Positions 62,001 to 64,000 of a stretch of DNA of 64,000 bases are shown here, one piece after another; within the stretch, counting starts at the first letter, position 1, and each line of letters begins with the position of its first letter. Where the stretch lies: contig NZ_SRZC01000014.1 in assembly GCF_004792655.1 (NCBI RefSeq), positions 1 through 64,000 on the forward strand. Reading direction: 5' to 3'. This DNA comes from Palleniella muris. GTDB taxonomy: Bacteria > Bacteroidota > Bacteroidia > Bacteroidales > Bacteroidaceae. A program made the position numbers and the translations under genes. The notes below the pieces were generated by a model. The model did not search any database and had not been told where the DNA came from. It saw only the letters and a program-made list of their open reading frames with translations.

Positions 62001-63095
62001 ATGAGACTTAAGAAGCTGGCAATTATCAATTATAAGAATATTAAGGAGGCAACACTTGAATTGTCACCTAATATTAATTGTCTGATTGGCAGCAACGGCA
62101 TGGGGAAGACAAACATCTTGGATGCCGTGTATTATTTGTCATTCTGTAAGAGCCATTCGTCAGTTGCCGATTCACAGATTATTCGTCACGATGAGGAATT
62201 TTTCATGCTTGACGGTATTTATGAGGACGACAAAGGCAACGAAGAACAGATTTATTGCGGCATGAAGCGTGGAACACGCAAGCATTTCAAGCGCAATAAA
62301 AAAGAATACAAACGCCTTTCGCAGCATATCGGCCTCATACCTCTTATTATAGTGTCCCCGGGCGATACGGTGATGATAGACGGAGGCAGTGAGTGCAGAA
62401 GGCGGTTCATGGATGTCGTCATAGCGCAGTGCCAACCTGAATATATGGATGCTTTGACACGCTATGGCACAGCATTGCAGCAACGTAACGCGTTGTTGAA
62501 AATGGAGGACGAGCCGGATGTTGCGCTTTTGGAACTTTGGGAAGAAGAGATGGCGCGAGAGGGAGAACGCATATACACATTCAGAGATGATTTTATAGAA
62601 CGGCTGACACCACTGTTCCGGCAGATATACTGCCGCACGTCGGGAAATCATGAGACTGTCGGACTGAAATATGTCTCTCATTGCCAGCGCGGACCGCTAT
62701 TGGACGTAATCAGGCGTGACAGACATAAAGACCGTGCCGTCGGTTATTCTTTGCATGGAGTGCATAGGGATGACCTTGAAATGACGATAGACGGCTATCC
62801 GCTACGTCGTGAGGGGAGCCAAGGACAGGCAAAAACTTTCGTGATAGCGATGAAACTGGCACAGTTCGATTTCCTCCGTAAAACATCAAGCAACACAACT
62901 CCTTTGCTCCTGCTTGATGACATCTTTGACAAGCTTGACACTTCCCGTGTGGAGCAGATAGTCAAACTTGTGGCAGGAAACCAGTTCGGGCAGATATTCA
63001 TCACCGATACAAACCGCGACCATTTGGATGAAATCTTGCGCCATACCACACTCGACCACAAGATATTCCATGTCACGGAAGGGAAAGTGTCATAG
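62001..63095 (+). CDS. recF: DNA replication and repair protein RecF
   Basis: 364-aa SMC-like ABC ATPase that helps load RecA at gapped DNA. Walker A is GSNGMGKT (30-37), the ABC signature region is near REGSQGQAKTFVIAMKLAQFDFL, and Walker B is PLLLLDDIFDKLD. The start MRLKKLAIINYKNIKEATLELSP matches the family start; a GTG three codons upstream is less likely. It is followed by a small DciA-like gene after 47 bases, a common order. Confidence 0.93.
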   Translation: MRLKKLAIINYKNIKEATLELSPNINCLIGSNGMGKTNILDAVYYLSFCKSHSSVADSQIIRHDEEFFMLDGIYEDDKGNEEQIYCGMKRGTRKHFKRNKKEYKRLSQHIGLIPLIIVSPGDTVMIDGGSECRRRFMDVVIAQCQPEYMDALTRYGTALQQRNALLKMEDEPDVALLELWEEEMAREGERIYTFRDDFIERLTPLFRQIYCRTSGNHETVGLKYVSHCQRGPLLDVIRRDRHKDRAVGYSLHGVHRDDLEMTIDGYPLRREGSQGQAKTFVIAMKLAQFDFLRKTSSNTTPLLLLDDIFDKLDTSRVEQIVKLVAGNQFGQIFITDTNRDHLDEILRHTTLDHKIFHVTEGKVS

Positions 63096-63142
63096 CAATA
63101 GTGTTAGCAAACGATACACCATATTAAATATGCATACTTAAT

Positions 63143-63433
63143 ATGTTCCGAAAAAAAGAGAAACTCGTCAGTGACATCGTTCTGGAGATACTACGTGTAC
63201 AAGGGCTTGAAACCCCTCTGCTGCAACGCCGCCTTATAAATTCATGGGAAGAGGTTGCAGGAACGTTGGTGACAAGGTACACCGGAGAGAAATTCATAAA
63301 AAACCAGACATTAATGGTGAAAATAACTAATCCGGCGATGCGGGCAGAACTCGGCATGATGCGTACACAGCTCAAAGACAGGCTTAATGCACAAGTTGGG
63401 GCGCAAGTCATTGCTGAGGTGAGATTCTTTTAG
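63143..63433 (+). CDS. DUF721 / DciA-like protein
   Basis: 96-aa cytoplasmic protein with the DUF721 pattern (LVSDIVLEILRVQGLETPLLQRRLINSWEEVAGTLVTRYTGEKFIKNQTLMVKI then RAELGMMRTQLKDRLNAQVGAQVIAEVRF). This KH-like fold is shared with DciA, the replicative helicase loader of many bacteria. Bacteroidetes versions are short and encoded next to recF, as here. The start at 63143 follows AATATG; a replication role is inferred from family. Confidence 0.82.
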   Translation: MFRKKEKLVSDIVLEILRVQGLETPLLQRRLINSWEEVAGTLVTRYTGEKFIKNQTLMVKITNPAMRAELGMMRTQLKDRLNAQVGAQVIAEVRFF

Positions 63434-63500
63434 AAAGACATAGTCTTCGGACAAACTTACAAGTTGACAAATAGATAATAACTCAAAAACAAATACAATT

Positions 63501-64000
63501 ATGAAACCTACATTATTCCTACTTGCTGCCGGTATGGGCAGCCGTTACGGTGGTTTGAAACAGTTAGACGGTGTCGGCCCTAATGGCGAGACAATCATGG
63601 ATTACAGTATCTATGATGCCATAGAAGCCGGATTCGGAAAGATTGTATGGGTCATCCGCAAAGACTTTGAGGAGCAGTTCCGCACACAGATACTTTCCAA
63701 ATATGAAGGAAAGGTGAAATGCGAGCTTTGCTTCCAGTCCATCGATGCTTTGCCTGAGGGATTCACCTGTCCGGAAGGACGCCAGAAGCCATGGGGTACT
63801 AACCATGCGGTCCTTATGGGCAAGGATGTCATCAAAGAACCTTTCTGTGTAATCAACTGCGATGATTTCTATAACCGTGACGCATTCAAGGTTATAGGAA
63901 AGTTCCTTGCAGAACTTCCTGAGGATGCAAAGGGGCAATACTCTATGGTTGGTTTCCGTGTCGGCAACACTCTTTCTGAAAACGGAACCGTGTCACGTGG
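63501..64000 (+). CDS. nucleotidyltransferase family protein (partial, runs off window)
   Basis: Open frame from ATG at 63501 to the last base, about 166 codons, without stop. The start MKPTLFLLAAGMGSRYGGLK is the sugar-nucleotidyltransferase signature (GXGSRXGG...K), followed by GPNGETIMDYSIYDAIEAGF, WGTNHAVLMG and the metal-binding FCVINCDDFYN. It resembles NDP-sugar pyrophosphorylases of the Rossmann-like GT-A type. The rest of the protein lies beyond the window, so the substrate and any C-terminal domain are not known. Confidence 0.85.
   Translation, partial: MKPTLFLLAAGMGSRYGGLKQLDGVGPNGETIMDYSIYDAIEAGFGKIVWVIRKDFEEQFRTQILSKYEGKVKCELCFQSIDALPEGFTCPEGRQKPWGTNHAVLMGKDVIKEPFCVINCDDFYNRDAFKVIGKFLAELPEDAKGQYSMVGFRVGNTLSENGTVSR

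Overview
The window is an ordinary-looking chromosomal stretch from a member of the Bacteroidales, most probably Prevotella or a close relative. The evidence is the TAnnTTTG -7 promoter boxes in front of many genes, the methylmalonyl-CoA decarboxylase cluster used for propionate formation, an RprX/RprY-type two-component pair, a GIN-domain/ECF-sigma cluster, and many families typical of Bacteroidetes (DUF4270, DUF5020, DUF3822, DUF4105, DUF1846, a glycogen synthase with one lobe only). No ribosomal RNA, complete insertion sequence, prophage or CRISPR array is visible. One tRNA gene (Thr, anticodon CGT) is present.

Layout. 0.25-10.5 kb: lptF/G-type permease, tgt, lon, trmN6, a truncated TrpF-like ORF, dnaK, a WGR-domain protein and an aldo/keto reductase. 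11.4-17.2 kb: a RelA/SpoT homologue, a glycine-zipper lipoprotein, and a three-gene sugar-oxidation operon (aldose dehydrogenase, lactonase-like amidohydrolase, zinc dehydrogenase). 17.4-25.1 kb: DUF5020 protein, thioredoxin, FMN reductase, then dnaG, rsmD, a DUF3822 protein and a RecD-like helicase. 25.5-31.2 kb: an outer-membrane receptor-like barrel and an ECF sigma/anti-sigma operon headed by a GIN-domain repeat protein. 31.4-36.5 kb: a secreted multidomain protein split by an in-frame stop, a 42-codon gene, a DUF4270 lipoprotein and a glycogen synthase lobe. 36.8-39.5 kb: biotin carrier, 50-aa protein, mmdA, mce, tRNA-Thr. 39.7-43.0 kb: CNNM/CBS protein, lptC and an outer-membrane barrel. 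43.1-56.0 kb (+): DUF4105 protein, secA, serS, cstA, a small barrel, a C69 dipeptidase, rprX and rprY. 56.7-64 kb: HAD phosphatase, DUF1846 protein, lipoprotein, ribH operon, recF, a DciA-like gene and a nucleotidyltransferase cut by the window end.

The most unusual content is between the genes. Four intergenic loci (about 11.06, 25.28, 44.30 and 56.28 kb) carry degenerate units starting GTTACC or GTAACC with an exact 22-nt period. Two of them (25.1-25.5 and 56.1-56.5 kb) are copies of one composite element whose boxes keep the same spacing and whose total lengths differ by exactly one 22-nt unit. A second element at 59.18-59.53 kb is a nested palindrome with terminal inverted repeats. Other points worth a check are a sigma-54-like site with a dyad upstream of dnaK, a TrpF remnant, a nonsense-interrupted secreted protein, and a RelA/SpoT protein whose synthetase motifs are eroded while the hydrolase site is intact.

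All calls were made by reading the sequence; no database search was run. Family names come from recognised motifs and general knowledge. Promoter boxes are pattern matches only.
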